Assembly (NCBI GenBank): GCA_027488845.1
Contig: JAIYBC010000056.1
Span: forward strand, 30,968 to 94,967
Direction: 5' to 3'
From: Verrucomicrobiales bacterium
GTDB lineage: Bacteria > Verrucomicrobiota > Verrucomicrobiia > Limisphaerales > UBA9464
Length of the DNA stretch: 64,000 nucleotides
Shown here in pieces: positions 32,733 through 42,982 of this stretch. The notes under the pieces were generated by a model that saw only the letters and a list, made by a program, of their open reading frames with translations, was not told the origin of the DNA and did not search any database. Within the stretch, counting starts at the first letter, position 1, and every line of letters begins with the position of its first letter. A program made the translations under genes and the position numbers.

Positions 32733-34628
32733 ATGAGGTCGATTCTGTTCCGTTGGTTTTTGGCGACGTGTGCGGTCGGGGTCCTGGCGGTCCGTGTCGC
32801 GGCGCATCCGGACAAGGTGGAGAACCAGCTGCTGTTCCATTTCGCGACGGGTGCGCACCCGATCGAGAACGGCAAGTGGCCCGATCTCACCCATCGTCTG
32901 GAAGCGACGGTGCAGGGCGCCCCGGTGCTGACCAATTCCGGGCCGGTCCTGGGACTCCGTTTCGACGGGTTCAACGACTGGCTGCTCGCCGCCCCGGACA
33001 TCCAGACCGCCCGGCCGGTGCTGCCGACCAACCGCCTCACCCTGACCGCGTGGGTTCTGCTGGAGGAGACGGCCTCCAACGGCGGCATCGTCGGCTTCGT
33101 CCAGGACAACGGTCCCTTCGAGAAGGGATGGGTGCTCGGGTACAACCGCCAGAACTTCACCTTCGGACTCGCCGGGGCCGGGGCGAAGGACCCCAACCTG
33201 GGAGGAATCACCCGCCTGCGCGGTCGGAAGAAGATCGAGACCGGCCGTTGGCACCATGTCGCCGCGACCTACGACGGGACCACGATGAAGCTGTTCGTCG
33301 ACGGCGAGCCCGACGGGGAATCCACCCAGCAGTCCGGTGACATCCTGTACCCTGCCGAGGGACGCCTGGCGGTCGGTGCCTACGTGGACCAGGACGAGCG
33401 GCATCCGATGGAGGGATCGCTCTTCGAGGTGAAGGCCTACGGGCGCGTGATGCCGACAGAGGAGATCCGCGGGATCGCGGAGCGCAACCAGTCGCTCCTG
33501 GCCTGGCGTTCGCCGGTGAACCGCGAGCTGCAGTTCGTGGTGAAGCCGTACCTCCAGTTCGGCACCACGGACGGCATGTCCATCCTGTGCGAGACGGCGA
33601 AGCCGGCGTTCATGACCGTGGAATACGGGGAATCCCAGCCGCTCAAGACCCGGGCGACCGCGGCGACCGCGGGCAACATCAACGAGGTGCGCCTGGAAGG
33701 CCTGAAGCCCTTCACGGTCTACTATTACCGGGTCACCTGCATCGACGCCGCCGGGAACGTGGCCCGCAGCGACATCGCCAACTTCCAGACGGCGCCCGGC
33801 GCCAACGCGTCCTGGGCCTTCGGCATCCTCGGCGACACCCAGCGCAATCCCGACATCACCCGCCGTTGCGCCGAGGGGATCTTCGCGCTGCGTCCCAACA
33901 TGATGATCCACTGCGGCGACGTCGTGGACGACGGCTTCGCCAAGCAGCAGTGGGTCTACGACCTCTTCGAGCCGGCCCAGAGGCTTTTCGCCCATGTGCC
34001 GTCCTTCCCGGTCATCGGCAACCACGAGAAGAACTCCCACTGGTACTACGACTACTTCAGCCTGCCCAAGCCGGAGTACTACTATTCCTTCAAGTACGGG
34101 AACGCCGAGTTCTTCATGATCGACTCCAACAAGGACCTGTCGCCGGGCAGCGAGCAGTACCGGTGGCTCGACAAGGTGATGGGCGAATCGAAGGCGACGT
34201 GGAAGTTCGCCGCGCACCACCATCCGTGCTTCAGCTCGGACGAGGACGACTACGGCGACCGTTGGCGTGGGCGTCCGGACGGTCCGTACGTGGACGGCGA
34301 CCGCAACGCGGCGAAGCTGATCCCGCTGTACGAGAAGCACGGACTCGACGTCGGGTTCGCCGGACACATCCACAGCTACGAGCGCACATGGCCGGTCCTG
34401 CAGATGTCGGTGAACCAGAAGCGCGGCGTGCGCTATGTGGTCAGCGGCGGCGGCGGCGGCGGGCTGGAGCAGGCGGCCCCGCAGCGGGCCTGGTTCACGC
34501 TGCACGTTCAGCGGGGACACCACTACTGCTTCATGGTCGTCCAGGACCGGACCATCCAGTTCAAGGCCTACGACGTGGACGGCCGCCTGTTCGACACCTT
34601 CGAGCTGACGAAGCCGGACGACCGGTGA
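32733..34628 (+). CDS. Secreted LamG / purple-acid-phosphatase-like metallophosphoesterase
   Basis: This 631-residue exported protein has three parts after its signal peptide (WFLATCAVGVLAVRVAA). Residues of about 25-260 form a LamG/concanavalin-like domain (LTAWVLLEE, GRWHHVAATYDGTTMKLFVDG). Residues of about 270-355 form a fibronectin-like purple acid phosphatase N-domain (LEGLKPFTVYYYRVTC). The rest is a calcineurin-like catalytic domain with GILGDTQ (about 367), HCGDVVDD, GNHEKN (about 429), AAHHHPCF and GHIHSYERTW (about 544). It should hydrolyse phosphate esters outside the cytoplasm with a two-metal centre; the LamG part may bind a polysaccharide. The C-terminus has a short Gly-rich loop (SGGGGGG). 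It is convergent with the Minf_1886 gene. Confidence 0.88.
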   Translation: MRSILFRWFLATCAVGVLAVRVAAHPDKVENQLLFHFATGAHPIENGKWPDLTHRLEATVQGAPVLTNSGPVLGLRFDGFNDWLLAAPDIQTARPVLPTNRLTLTAWVLLEETASNGGIVGFVQDNGPFEKGWVLGYNRQNFTFGLAGAGAKDPNLGGITRLRGRKKIETGRWHHVAATYDGTTMKLFVDGEPDGESTQQSGDILYPAEGRLAVGAYVDQDERHPMEGSLFEVKAYGRVMPTEEIRGIAERNQSLLAWRSPVNRELQFVVKPYLQFGTTDGMSILCETAKPAFMTVEYGESQPLKTRATAATAGNINEVRLEGLKPFTVYYYRVTCIDAAGNVARSDIANFQTAPGANASWAFGILGDTQRNPDITRRCAEGIFALRPNMMIHCGDVVDDGFAKQQWVYDLFEPAQRLFAHVPSFPVIGNHEKNSHWYYDYFSLPKPEYYYSFKYGNAEFFMIDSNKDLSPGSEQYRWLDKVMGESKATWKFAAHHHPCFSSDEDDYGDRWRGRPDGPYVDGDRNAAKLIPLYEKHGLDVGFAGHIHSYERTWPVLQMSVNQKRGVRYVVSGGGGGGLEQAAPQRAWFTLHVQRGHHYCFMVVQDRTIQFKAYDVDGRLFDTFELTKPDDR

Positions 34629-34798
34629 AGGAGCCGGGAGCCGAGTGCCGTACACCCTGCTCTCGATCCTGACCTTAATCTCAATCCCAGGACTCGAAGC
34701 CTCAGCCGAGGCTCACTTCGGATGAGCGGCGGGAGGATAAAGACAAGGGGTAAGAGTAAGACGCCCGAAGCCCGACGCCTGAAGCCCGCCACCCAACT

Positions 34799-35206
34799 TC
34801 AATTTCCCCCGGATCCAGTCCCCCCGCGGGTGGGGAGGAACGGCTTGCGGAAGGCGTCCGCGAAGTCGTAGCCGCCCTTGAAGTCGTCGCGGCTGTCCTT
34901 CTCGGTCTTCGCGAGGATCTTGTGTTCGACCATGTTGAACACCATCTCCCCGAAGTCCTCGCACCGGCGCACGCCCCATTCCTCCAGCACCAGCAGGGTC
35001 ATCGGACCGTACTGCTTCAGCGCGAACTCGCGGATTCCGTCCAGCAGTTCCTGTCCGGAGACATGCCTTGAGATGTCGGATTCGCGCTTCACCTGGCGCT
35101 GGGTGAACTCGAGGGCCTCGCGCAGGAAGAGGTAGGCCTCCCGGTTGTAGCGGGGATCCTTCTCCAGCAGCGGGGCCAGCGGGTCGTTTTCCAAGGGCAG
35201 GTCCAT
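34799..35206 (-). CDS. Minf_1886-family (Verrucomicrobia/Planctomycetes) conserved protein
   Basis: This 135-residue cytoplasmic protein of unknown function matches, from memory, a small family restricted to Verrucomicrobia and Planctomycetes (Minf_1886 type). Recognised segments are RYNREAYLFLREALEF, HVSGQELLDGIREFAL, GPMTLLVLEEWG and DFGEMVFNMVEH, ending in a Gly-rich tail. The ATG at 35206 is chosen because the family begins there; the frame is open upstream into the neighbouring gene. It lies 29 bases after a 53-codon ORF that itself follows leuS, so all three are probably one transcript. No catalytic motif is visible. Gene order suggests a link with translation, but that is inference only. 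Confidence 0.8.
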   Translation of the reverse strand: MDLPLENDPLAPLLEKDPRYNREAYLFLREALEFTQRQVKRESDISRHVSGQELLDGIREFALKQYGPMTLLVLEEWGVRRCEDFGEMVFNMVEHKILAKTEKDSRDDFKGGYDFADAFRKPFLPTRGGTGSGGN

Positions 35207-35235
35207 CGGGATCTCGGTTGCCGGGGTGGGTCGGC

Positions 35236-35397
35236 TCAGTGGACCGGCCCGGCGGCCGGATTGGTACCGAGGTGCGGCAGCGGCGGCAAGGGGCGGGCGG
35301 CACCGCTGCGGATCCAGATCCTGCCGGCGATGCCGAACAACAACACCACCGCCAGCAGCCAGACGGCCCGGTGCTCCGAGGGGGTGAGATGCTTCAT
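35236..35397 (-). CDS. Small single-pass membrane protein, 53 residues
   Basis: A 53-codon ORF sits between leuS and the Minf_1886 gene on the same strand. It starts 20 bases after the leuS stop codon with a GGGAG ribosome site 7 bases before the ATG, and ends 29 bases before the next start. The product has a charged N-terminus (MKHLTPSEHR), one hydrophobic segment (about residues 11-24), a basic flank and a Pro-rich tail (ARPLPPLPHLG). The start resembles the membrane anchor of ComEA-like helix-hairpin-helix proteins, without the DNA-binding part; that likeness is weak. Operon position and the ribosome site are the main support. Confidence 0.55.
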   Translation of the reverse strand: MKHLTPSEHRAVWLLAVVLLFGIAGRIWIRSGAARPLPPLPHLGTNPAAGPVH

Positions 35398-35417
35398 CGG
35401 AGTCTCCCGCCAACGGC

Positions 35418-38144
35418 TCAGCCGACGACGATGTTCACCATCTTCTTCGGCACCACGATGAGCTTCCGCACCGTCTTGCCGGCGAGGAACGGCTGGGCCT
35501 TCTCCGCGGCGAGCGCGGCCTTCTCGATGTCCGCCTGCGGGGCGTCCACGGCGACGCGGATGACGTCGCGCAGCTTGCCGTTCACCTGGACCGGCAGCTC
35601 GATCTCGGTTTCGACCAGCAGCGCCGGGTCGAACTTCGGCCACGGCGCGTAGGTCAGCGACGCCGGGAAGCCGGTGACGTCGAGGCGCGACCACAGTTCC
35701 TCCGCCACGTGCGGCGCGAAGGGCGCCAGCAGCTGGAGGAAGGTCTTCAGCACGGAAGCCGGCCGGGTCGGCCAGGTCATGGCCGTGTTGACGAAGACCA
35801 TCATCGCGGAGATGGCGGTGTTGAACTGCAGGTGGTCCAGGTCGTAGGTGACCTTGCGGATGCACTCGTGCAGCACCTTGAGCTGCGCCGGTGTCGGCTC
35901 GGTCGCCTGGATCGACGGCGAGAGGCGCAACGTTTCGAGCAGCCCCTCCGAACGGTCGTCCTGGGGCGCCACGGCCTCGGCCTGTTCGAAGGCGGTCTCC
36001 GCTTCCTCGGCGACGAAGAGGCGCCAGACGCGTCCGAGGAAGCGGTACACGCCCTCGACGCCCTGGGTGTTCCACGGCTTGGTGTCCTGGAGCGGCCCCA
36101 TGAACATCTCGTAAAGTCGGAAGGCGTCGGCGCCGTACTCCTTCAGCACGTCGTCGGGGTTCACCACGTTGCCTCGGGACTTCGACATCTTCTGCCCGTC
36201 CTCACCGAGGATCAGGCCCTGGTTGACCAGCTTGTAGAAGGGTTCGGCCGTCGAGACGTGACCCAGGTCGAACAGGACCTTGTGCCAGAAGCGGGCGTAG
36301 AGCAGGTGCAGCACGGCGTGCTCGGTGCCGCCGACGTAGAGGTCGACTCCGGGCGTCCGGCCCGAGGCGCCGCCGGAGCCCATCCAGTAGGATTCCACCG
36401 CCTTGTCGGCGAAGGCGTTTCCGTTCCGCGCGTCGAGGTAGCGCAGGTAGTACCAGCACGAGCCGGCCCATTGCGGCATCGTGTTCGTCTCGCGCAGTGC
36501 GCCGTCGGGCAGCCGGAGCCAGTCCTGGGCGCGGGCCAAGGGCGGCTGTCCGTCCGACGTCGGCTTGTAGTCCTCTAGCGTCGGCGGCAGCAGCGGCAGG
36601 GCGGACTCGGGCAGGGCCTCGTGGTACGAGGTGCCGTCCGCGTCCTGGCGCCAGACGATCGGGAAGGGTTCACCCCAGTAGCGCTGCCGGCTGAACAGCC
36701 AGTCGCGCAGCTTGTAGTTCACCGTCTTCTTCCCGAGTCCCTTCGACTCGAGCCAGACGGTGATGGCCCGCTTCGCCTCACGGGTCGGCAGGCCGTCGAG
36801 GGAGATCCCGGCGCCCTGCGAGTTCACGGCGGTGCCCTCGTCGCAGAAGCCCTGCCAGTCGGCCTTGGGATCCGGCGGCTGGACGACCTGGACGACCGGC
36901 AGCGAGAAGGTCTGCGCGAACTCGAAATCGCGTTCGTCGTGGGCCGGCACGGCCATGATCGCGCCGGTGCCGTAGGTCGCGAGCACGTAGTCGGCGATCC
37001 AGATCGGGATCCGCGCGCCGTTCACCGGATTGATGGCGTGGGCGCCGGTCCAGACACCGGTCTTCTCCTTGGCCAGTTCGGTGCGTTCGAGGTCCGACTT
37101 GCGGGCCACGGCACCCTGATACGCCTCGACCGCCGACTTCTGTTCGGCCGTCGTGATCTGGGCCACCAGCCGATGTTCCGGCGCCAAGACCATGTAGGTC
37201 GCGCCGAAGAGCGTGTCCGGGCGCGTGGTGAAGACTCGGAGCGTCGCGTCGTGTCCGGCGACGGAGAAGTCCACCTCGGCGCCTTCGCTGCGGCCGATCC
37301 AGTTCCGCTGCATCTCCTTCAGCGAGTCCGACCACTCGATGGTGTCGAGGTCGTTGAGCAGGCGTTCCGCGTAGGCGGTGATGCGCAGCATCCATTGGCG
37401 CATCGGCTTTCGGACGACCGGGAAGCCGCCGACCTCGCTCTTGCCGTCGATGACCTCCTCATTGGCGAGCACCGTGCCCAGCTCCGGGCACCAGTTCACC
37501 GGCGCCTCGCTGACGAAGGCGAGACGGCGGGCGTCGCGGTACGCGCGGCGTTGGGACTCGGTGGCGACGTCGGCCGGGTAGGCGAGCGTCGCGATGGGCT
37601 CGGCGCGGTTCGTGGCCGGGTTGAACCAGGCGTTGTAGAGCTGGAGGAAGATCCACTGGGTCCAGCGGAAATAGCCCGGGTCGGTGGTGTTCACCTCGCG
37701 GGTCCAGTCGTAGCTGAATCCGAGCGACTGGATCTGACGGGTGAAGTTCGCGACGTTCTGCTCGGTGGTGATGCGCGGGTGTTGGCCGGTCTTCACCGCA
37801 TACTGTTCCGCGGGCAGGCCGAAGGCGTCCCAACCCATCGGGTGCAGGACGTTGTACCCGACCGACCGGCGGTAGCGTGCGAGGATGTCGGTCGCGGTGT
37901 AGCCTTCGGGGTGGCCGACATGGAGTCCCGCACCCGAGGGGTAGGGGAACATGTCGAGGATGTAGTACTTCGGTGGAAGCTCCATCGCCGACGAAACGCG
38001 TCCGCCGAGGCCGTGCCGGAGGGCGAACGGATGGTCCGCCGGGACGGACTCGCCAGGATTCCAGGCGCGATAGGTCTGTTGGGCGGTCCAACGCCGTTGC
38101 CACTTGGGTTCGATCCGATGGAATGGGTACTGCCTCCGCGACAT
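35418..38144 (-). CDS. leuS: Leucine-tRNA ligase
   Basis: This 908-residue class I aminoacyl-tRNA synthetase charges tRNA-Leu in the cytoplasm. HVGH (the HIGH motif) lies at residues 75-78 in [20 protein letters not shown]. The CP1 editing domain is present ([19 protein letters not shown]), followed by KMSKSRGN near residue 651 and a C-terminal domain ([29 protein letters not shown]). The start at 38144 ([19 protein letters not shown]) matches the usual first residues of LeuRS; the longer open frame upstream covers the VOC gene on the other strand and is not coding. About 20 extra residues (36-56) precede the Rossmann fold relative to typical LeuRS. Confidence 0.97.
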   Translation of the reverse strand: MSRRQYPFHRIEPKWQRRWTAQQTYRAWNPGESVPADHPFALRHGLGGRVSSAMELPPKYYILDMFPYPSGAGLHVGHPEGYTATDILARYRRSVGYNVLHPMGWDAFGLPAEQYAVKTGQHPRITTEQNVANFTRQIQSLGFSYDWTREVNTTDPGYFRWTQWIFLQLYNAWFNPATNRAEPIATLAYPADVATESQRRAYRDARRLAFVSEAPVNWCPELGTVLANEEVIDGKSEVGGFPVVRKPMRQWMLRITAYAERLLNDLDTIEWSDSLKEMQRNWIGRSEGAEVDFSVAGHDATLRVFTTRPDTLFGATYMVLAPEHRLVAQITTAEQKSAVEAYQGAVARKSDLERTELAKEKTGVWTGAHAINPVNGARIPIWIADYVLATYGTGAIMAVPAHDERDFEFAQTFSLPVVQVVQPPDPKADWQGFCDEGTAVNSQGAGISLDGLPTREAKRAITVWLESKGLGKKTVNYKLRDWLFSRQRYWGEPFPIVWRQDADGTSYHEALPESALPLLPPTLEDYKPTSDGQPPLARAQDWLRLPDGALRETNTMPQWAGSCWYYLRYLDARNGNAFADKAVESYWMGSGGASGRTPGVDLYVGGTEHAVLHLLYARFWHKVLFDLGHVSTAEPFYKLVNQGLILGEDGQKMSKSRGNVVNPDDVLKEYGADAFRLYEMFMGPLQDTKPWNTQGVEGVYRFLGRVWRLFVAEEAETAFEQAEAVAPQDDRSEGLLETLRLSPSIQATEPTPAQLKVLHECIRKVTYDLDHLQFNTAISAMMVFVNTAMTWPTRPASVLKTFLQLLAPFAPHVAEELWSRLDVTGFPASLTYAPWPKFDPALLVETEIELPVQVNGKLRDVIRVAVDAPQADIEKAALAAEKAQPFLAGKTVRKLIVVPKKMVNIVVG

Positions 38145-38369
38145 AAAGGGACGCGGAGCATGGCCGTTCCGACGGTTCCGGTGCAATGCGGCGGTTTGAG
38201 GTCGGTTCGGGCTTCCGACGCCGGGAAACGGATTTCCAGTCGAGCGGGCGCTTTTGACCCAGCCGTTTTCCGTTTCTGGACTTTCGGCCGGAAAACAGAC
38301 CGGGTATGGCCTCCATCGACAGCGTTTCCCGGATCCAAACCAAACCCACTCCGTACCCCTGCCGCTTCC

Positions 38370-38762
38370 ATGAATCCTCCCGCAGTCGGATCGATCGGTT
38401 GGCTCGACATCACCGTGCCGGACGCCGAAGCCCTCCGTACCTTCTACAGCAGCGTCGTCGGCTGGAGCTCCATGGCCGTGGACATGGAAGGCTACAACGA
38501 CCACTGCATGATTCCTCCGGGCACCGATGCTCCTGTCGCCGGGATCTGCCATGCCCGCGGCACGAATGTCGGTCTGCCGCCGCAGTGGTTGCCCTACATC
38601 ACGGTCGCCGACCTGCGGGCCAGCCTGGAGACGTCGAAGTCGCTCGGGGGCCAACTGGTGGGCGAAGTCCGGGACACGCCGATGGGCCTGTTCGCGGTCA
38701 TCCAGGATCCCGCCGGCGCCCACTGCGCGCTTTTCCAGGCGGCGGCACCGTCCGCGACCTAG
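38370..38762 (+). CDS. VOC family (glyoxalase-like) protein
   Basis: This 130-residue protein has the vicinal oxygen chelate fold of two beta-alpha-beta-beta-beta units. The start [24 protein letters not shown] is the classic first strand and helix, and [14 protein letters not shown] is the C-terminal strand. Family members bind a divalent metal and include glyoxalases, dioxygenases and antibiotic-binding proteins. The first-strand metal position (His in many members) is Asp here, so metal binding is uncertain. It starts 225 bases from the divergent leuS and its TAG stop shares a CTAG with the stop codon of the convergent BioF-like gene. The substrate is unknown. Confidence 0.85.
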   Translation: MNPPAVGSIGWLDITVPDAEALRTFYSSVVGWSSMAVDMEGYNDHCMIPPGTDAPVAGICHARGTNVGLPPQWLPYITVADLRASLETSKSLGGQLVGEVRDTPMGLFAVIQDPAGAHCALFQAAAPSAT

Positions 38763-39946
38763 CCGGTTTGGCCGGGCATACCGGAGTCCACCAAACGGAG
38801 GACACGTGCCAACGTGGCCAGGTCTTCGGTGGTGTGGGCGGCGCTGATGGCGAAGCGGAAGAAGCCCGCTTCAGGCCCCCCCGGATAGCGGATCCAGGGC
38901 GGGTGGATGCCTTCCTTTTCCAAGGCCTTGGCGAGCTGGGCGGCTTCACCGGCGTCCTTCGGAACCCAGGTTCCGACGGGAGTTCGTGGGTCGAAGGAGA
39001 ACCGCTTCAGCGAGGCCGTGAACTCGGCAAACCGGGCGAGGTTCGAATGCAGTCGGCGGACCCGGCCTGGATGCCGTTCGACCCAGCGGATGGCGGCGGT
39101 GGCGGCGGCGAGCAGGGCGATGGGTTGGGCGGTGGATCCGGTGTAGGCGCCGGCGTTGGCCCGCAGGGTTTCCACGGTTTCCGCCGAGCCGAGGACCAAC
39201 CCGCCGCCGGTCGCGAACGCCTTCGCCAGCGTGACGCATAGGACGAGCCGCGGATCCGAAAGACCCATGGACGCACAGGCGCCGCGTCCTTCCGGTCCGA
39301 CCGTTCCGGCGCCGTGCGCGTCGTCCACCACGAGCCATCCGTTGCGCGGCAACCGGGCGAAATACTCCCGAAGCGGTGCCAATCCGGGTCGGATTGCGCC
39401 GGTGCCATCGACGGCCACGAGGGGGCGTGAACCCCGGGGCAGGGAACGCAGCGCAACGGCCAGGGCGTCGGCGTTCCAGGAGGCGAAGCGGATCACCGGC
39501 AGGCCGCACACCCGGGCTCCATCCTGCAGGCAACGGTGCGCCCCGTCGTCGAGGAGCACATGGGAGGCGTGATGGCGGAGTCCGTCGAGGGCGCCGACGG
39601 ACGCGAGGTATCCGCTCCCGAAGTAGGCGGCGGCGTCGGTGCGGAAGAATCGGGCGGCATCGGACTCGAGGACGTTGAAGGCCGGATGCTCACCGGTGGT
39701 GCGACGCGAGGCGCCGGTCTGGAAGGGACCCGACCGGGCCGCGGAGACCAACGCCCGACGCAGGACCGGATTCCAGGCGAGCCCGAGGTAGTTGCATCCG
39801 CCGAAGTACAGCCGGACCGAGCGCCCGAGCCGGACGTGGGTGTCGTCGATGAACCCGAGGGGCCGCGGCGAAGATTCGGGTCCGGCGGGCACGAGGTGTC
39901 GGAGGTGGGGCTTCAGTCCTCCTGGCGGACGCGGCAGTCCTGGCAT
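38759..39946 (-). CDS. BioF-like alpha-oxoamine synthase / PLP-dependent aminotransferase
   Basis: This 395-residue fold-type I PLP enzyme resembles 8-amino-7-oxononanoate synthase and 2-amino-3-ketobutyrate CoA ligase. It shows [13 protein letters not shown] near the start, [27 protein letters not shown] (Asp209 and His211 of the cofactor site) and [13 protein letters not shown] with the Schiff-base Lys242. These enzymes condense an amino acid with an acyl-CoA. No other biotin genes are nearby, so biotin synthesis is only one option; an acyl-amino-ketone lipid head is another. The ATG at 39946 overlaps the end of the amidohydrolase gene by 34 bases, suggesting coupling. A GTG at 39892 is an alternative start. 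Confidence 0.82.
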   Translation of the reverse strand: MPGLPRPPGGLKPHLRHLVPAGPESSPRPLGFIDDTHVRLGRSVRLYFGGCNYLGLAWNPVLRRALVSAARSGPFQTGASRRTTGEHPAFNVLESDAARFFRTDAAAYFGSGYLASVGALDGLRHHASHVLLDDGAHRCLQDGARVCGLPVIRFASWNADALAVALRSLPRGSRPLVAVDGTGAIRPGLAPLREYFARLPRNGWLVVDDAHGAGTVGPEGRGACASMGLSDPRLVLCVTLAKAFATGGGLVLGSAETVETLRANAGAYTGSTAQPIALLAAATAAIRWVERHPGRVRRLHSNLARFAEFTASLKRFSFDPRTPVGTWVPKDAGEAAQLAKALEKEGIHPPWIRYPGGPEAGFFRFAISAAHTTEDLATLARVLRLVDSGMPGQTG

Positions 39947-42816
39947 TCGGAGACGCCGAGGTGGCGCGCCTGCTCGAGCGCCCGGACGAAGAACTGCTTC
40001 CGGGCGGCCTCGGTCGCCTTGGCTTCGGCCGGGCCGTCGGCGACCTGCTTGGCCTTGGCGATCAGCGCAGTCCGCTCCGCCGACAGGGCCGTGGCGCGCG
40101 CCGGTTCGTCGGCCCGCCGGAAGTAGCGGCGTCCATCGATCCAGGTCTCGAGGCAGACGCTTCCGGAATCGAGGGGCGAACCGGACCAGATCGAGAAGTC
40201 CGCATCCTTGCCGGGTTCCAGCGAGCCGACCCGGTTGTCGATGCGCAGCTGCTTGGCCGGGTTGATGGTCACGAACTTGAGCGCCTCCGCATCCGGGGTG
40301 CCGCCGTACTTGACGGCCTTGGTCGCCTCGAAATTGAGGCGGCGGGCGAGGTCGCTGGAATCGGAGTTGAAGCTGACCAGCACGCCGCGGTCCCGCATGA
40401 GGCTTCCGGAGTAGGGGATGGCGTCGAACACCTCCACCTTGTAGGCCCACCAGTCCGAGAACGAACTGGCACCCGCCCCGTGGCGCGCGAGTTCGTCGGC
40501 CACCTTGTAGCCCTCCAGCACGTGCTGGAACGTGGCCACCTTCACCCCGAAGGACTCCATGATGCGGAGGAAGGCGAGGATCTCGTCCTGGCGATAGCTG
40601 TGGCAGTGGATCCAGCGGGTGCCTTCGAGGATCTCGGTCAGGGCCTCCAGTTCGAGATCCCTGCGCAGGGGCGAGCCGTCGGGCAGGGTGCCGCGGGCCC
40701 GGGCCTGCTGGTACTGCCGGGCCGCGGTGAAGCGGTTCACGTAGAACGTGCCCACGCCCATCCGCGTCTGCGGGAAGCGGCTCACGTACTTCTCGCCCCA
40801 GTTGGCCTGCTTCACGTTCTCGCCGAGGGCGAACTTGATCCCGGCCGGCGCCCCTTCGAGCAGCAGGCCCTGGGGCAGGGCGCCGTCACGCAGCTTGATC
40901 ACCGCGTTCTGTCCGCCGATCGGGTTCGCGGACCCGTGCAGGAGGTTGGCCACCGTCGTGCCGCCCGCGAGCTGCTGGTGGATGTTGTCGGTCTCCGAGT
41001 TGACCACGTCGGCGATCCGCACCATCGCGGTGCTCGGCAAGGTGGCCTCGTTGACCGCTCCGAGGACCATCGAGTGGGAATGGCAGTCGATGATCCCGGG
41101 CGCGACGTGAAGGCCGGTGGCGTCGACGACGTGGAATGTCCCGTCCTTCGGCGCGTCTCCGACCGAGACGATCCGGCCTTCCCGAACCACGAGATCCGCC
41201 TTCTGCAGGACGCCGCGCGGGCCGCTGGTCCAGACGGTGGCGTTGCGGACGAGCAGGGCGGGCGGGTTGCTGGAGGGGCCGCGCCCCTCGATCGGTGAAA
41301 GGGCCACCCGCTTCGCCGCGAACTCGCGGGCCGTGGACTTCTTCTTCCGTTCCTCCTCCTTCGCTTCCTTCACCGGCGTCAGCGAGGCTTCCGTTTCGTG
41401 CAGGCGCCCCTCGATCCAGACGGCCCGGACCCGGGCTTCGGGATCGAAGTACCCGCCGGCGTCGCAGAGGGTGAGGTTGGCCAGCTTGCCGGCCTCGACG
41501 GTGCCGAGACGGTCACCAAGTCCGCACAGGCGGGCGGGAACCACCGTGAGCGCGGCCAGGGCGTCGGCTTCGGAAAGCCCCCGGTCGATGGCGGAACGCA
41601 GGGCGGTCCGGAACGACTTGCGGTCGGAAAGTCCGTGGGTGGTCAGGGCGATCTCGGCTCCGGACCGGCGGATCAACGCGGGATTCTCCGGGGCCCAGTC
41701 CCAGGCGCGGAGGAGGTCCAGGGAGATGCCCTCCCAGGCGGCGTCGTCGGGCAGCTTGGGAATGGCCGGGAACCGGACGGGGACGATGAACGTGACCGGG
41801 CGTCGGGCGAGTTCGGCGACGAGGTCCGGACGGCGCCATTCCTGACCGGAGGCCACCAGATGGGGGGTGATGCCGAATTCGCCGGCGAGCCGGACGGCGC
41901 GGTCCTGCATCAGCACGCTGCCGGGCTCGAACACGAACGAGGACGATTCCGGCTTGTCCACCGCCGGCGCGAGGGCCTCGAGGGCGGCATTGAAGGCGGG
42001 GCGCGGACGCCGATCGGGACGTGCGGCGTGGTCCGCGTGGTCGGCGACGTACCACTTCGCGTCCAGCAGGGCCTGACGGATCGCGGCGATCCCGCCCATC
42101 AGCGAATTGGGATAGGCTTCGTCGCCTGGGGTCGGGGCGAACGCCGCATGGCGGGTCGTTTCGGCCGCGAGGATGGCCTCGTTGGGGGAGGTGGAACCGA
42201 GTTGGATCGCCGCCGCGCGGCCGCGCAGAAGGCCGGTTGTCGGGACGACATTCGCCGCGGTGAAACCGATCTCCCGCAGTTCGGAAAGCACCTTGCCATC
42301 CGGCGAGAGGTCGTCCGCGACCCGGCGTTCGGGCGAGATGTCCTTCAGTCCATGGGACGGTCCGGGACGTCCCGGGTCCGACTCCTGGCCGGGCACGCCG
42401 AAGAAGCGAGGCGCTCCGGAGGTCAGGTTGCCGCGGTCCTCCTCCGACTCCGAGGTGTCGACCGGCGGCTTCTTGGCGCCCAGGGCGAGGTGGGGATCGA
42501 TGAAGCCCGCGTAGACGACGGTTCCCGTGAGGTCCCAGACCCTGGAACCCGCCGCCGGCGCCAAGCCCACTCCGACGGCTTCGATCCGGCCGTCTCGGAG
42601 GATGACGGTGGCGTTCGTCAGCTCCACCCCGGGCTTCACGAAGACGCGGGCGTGGACGAGGGAGTCATGGCGACTGGGGTTCGGGTTGAAGCCCGGGGCA
42701 TTGAAGGTCTCCGCGGCCAGGGAGGTGAAGAAAAGGCCGACGGACAGCGAACGGACGACCCGTCCGAGTGTGTTCGTGGCGCTTCGGGCGGTGGGGAGGG
42801 CGTTTCCCGGAGGCAT
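39913..42816 (-). CDS. Exported protein with two amidohydrolase modules
   Basis: This protein of about 967 residues has a probable signal segment (VVRSLSVGLFFTSLAAETF) and two amidohydrolase modules in tandem. In module 1 (about 50-460) the metal motif position reads GFIDPHLALG rather than HxH, so this copy is probably inactive. In module 2 (about 500-920) it reads PGIIDCHSHSM near residue 570, followed by IHCHSYRQDE, FQHVLEGYK, LVSFNSDSSDLARR and ATKAVKYGG, as in active imidazolonepropionase/dipeptidase-like enzymes. The closing strand NPAKQLRIDNRVGSLEPGKDAD is typical. The C-terminus ends with CQDC. It may hydrolyse peptides or cyclic amides in the periplasm. The start at 42816 or 42864 is not decided. 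Confidence 0.83.
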   Translation of the reverse strand: MPPGNALPTARSATNTLGRVVRSLSVGLFFTSLAAETFNAPGFNPNPSRHDSLVHARVFVKPGVELTNATVILRDGRIEAVGVGLAPAAGSRVWDLTGTVVYAGFIDPHLALGAKKPPVDTSESEEDRGNLTSGAPRFFGVPGQESDPGRPGPSHGLKDISPERRVADDLSPDGKVLSELREIGFTAANVVPTTGLLRGRAAAIQLGSTSPNEAILAAETTRHAAFAPTPGDEAYPNSLMGGIAAIRQALLDAKWYVADHADHAARPDRRPRPAFNAALEALAPAVDKPESSSFVFEPGSVLMQDRAVRLAGEFGITPHLVASGQEWRRPDLVAELARRPVTFIVPVRFPAIPKLPDDAAWEGISLDLLRAWDWAPENPALIRRSGAEIALTTHGLSDRKSFRTALRSAIDRGLSEADALAALTVVPARLCGLGDRLGTVEAGKLANLTLCDAGGYFDPEARVRAVWIEGRLHETEASLTPVKEAKEEERKKKSTAREFAAKRVALSPIEGRGPSSNPPALLVRNATVWTSGPRGVLQKADLVVREGRIVSVGDAPKDGTFHVVDATGLHVAPGIIDCHSHSMVLGAVNEATLPSTAMVRIADVVNSETDNIHQQLAGGTTVANLLHGSANPIGGQNAVIKLRDGALPQGLLLEGAPAGIKFALGENVKQANWGEKYVSRFPQTRMGVGTFYVNRFTAARQYQQARARGTLPDGSPLRRDLELEALTEILEGTRWIHCHSYRQDEILAFLRIMESFGVKVATFQHVLEGYKVADELARHGAGASSFSDWWAYKVEVFDAIPYSGSLMRDRGVLVSFNSDSSDLARRLNFEATKAVKYGGTPDAEALKFVTINPAKQLRIDNRVGSLEPGKDADFSIWSGSPLDSGSVCLETWIDGRRYFRRADEPARATALSAERTALIAKAKQVADGPAEAKATEAARKQFFVRALEQARHLGVSECQDCRVRQED

Positions 42817-42982
42817 CGGGTGGATCGTACGGGGCGTTGGATCGAAGTCGAGCCGTGGCGTCATGGGAATGTAACCGGAACCCGGATGACACCGCTTGCC
42901 CGAGGGTGCGGAATTCTTTTCCTTCGCCATCGCGAACCGCTCGGCGCAATCCTGTCCGCAGCACATGACCCAAGTGCTCCCC

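Noticed and set aside
34698..34713. AGCCTC/GAGGCT hairpin between convergent genes as a terminator
   Set aside because: It has a six-base stem and no T-run; the surrounding short repeats make chance pairing likely.
36621..38369. N-terminal extension of the VOC gene opposite leuS
   Set aside because: It is the complement of leuS; VOC homology begins at 38370 and is complete from there.
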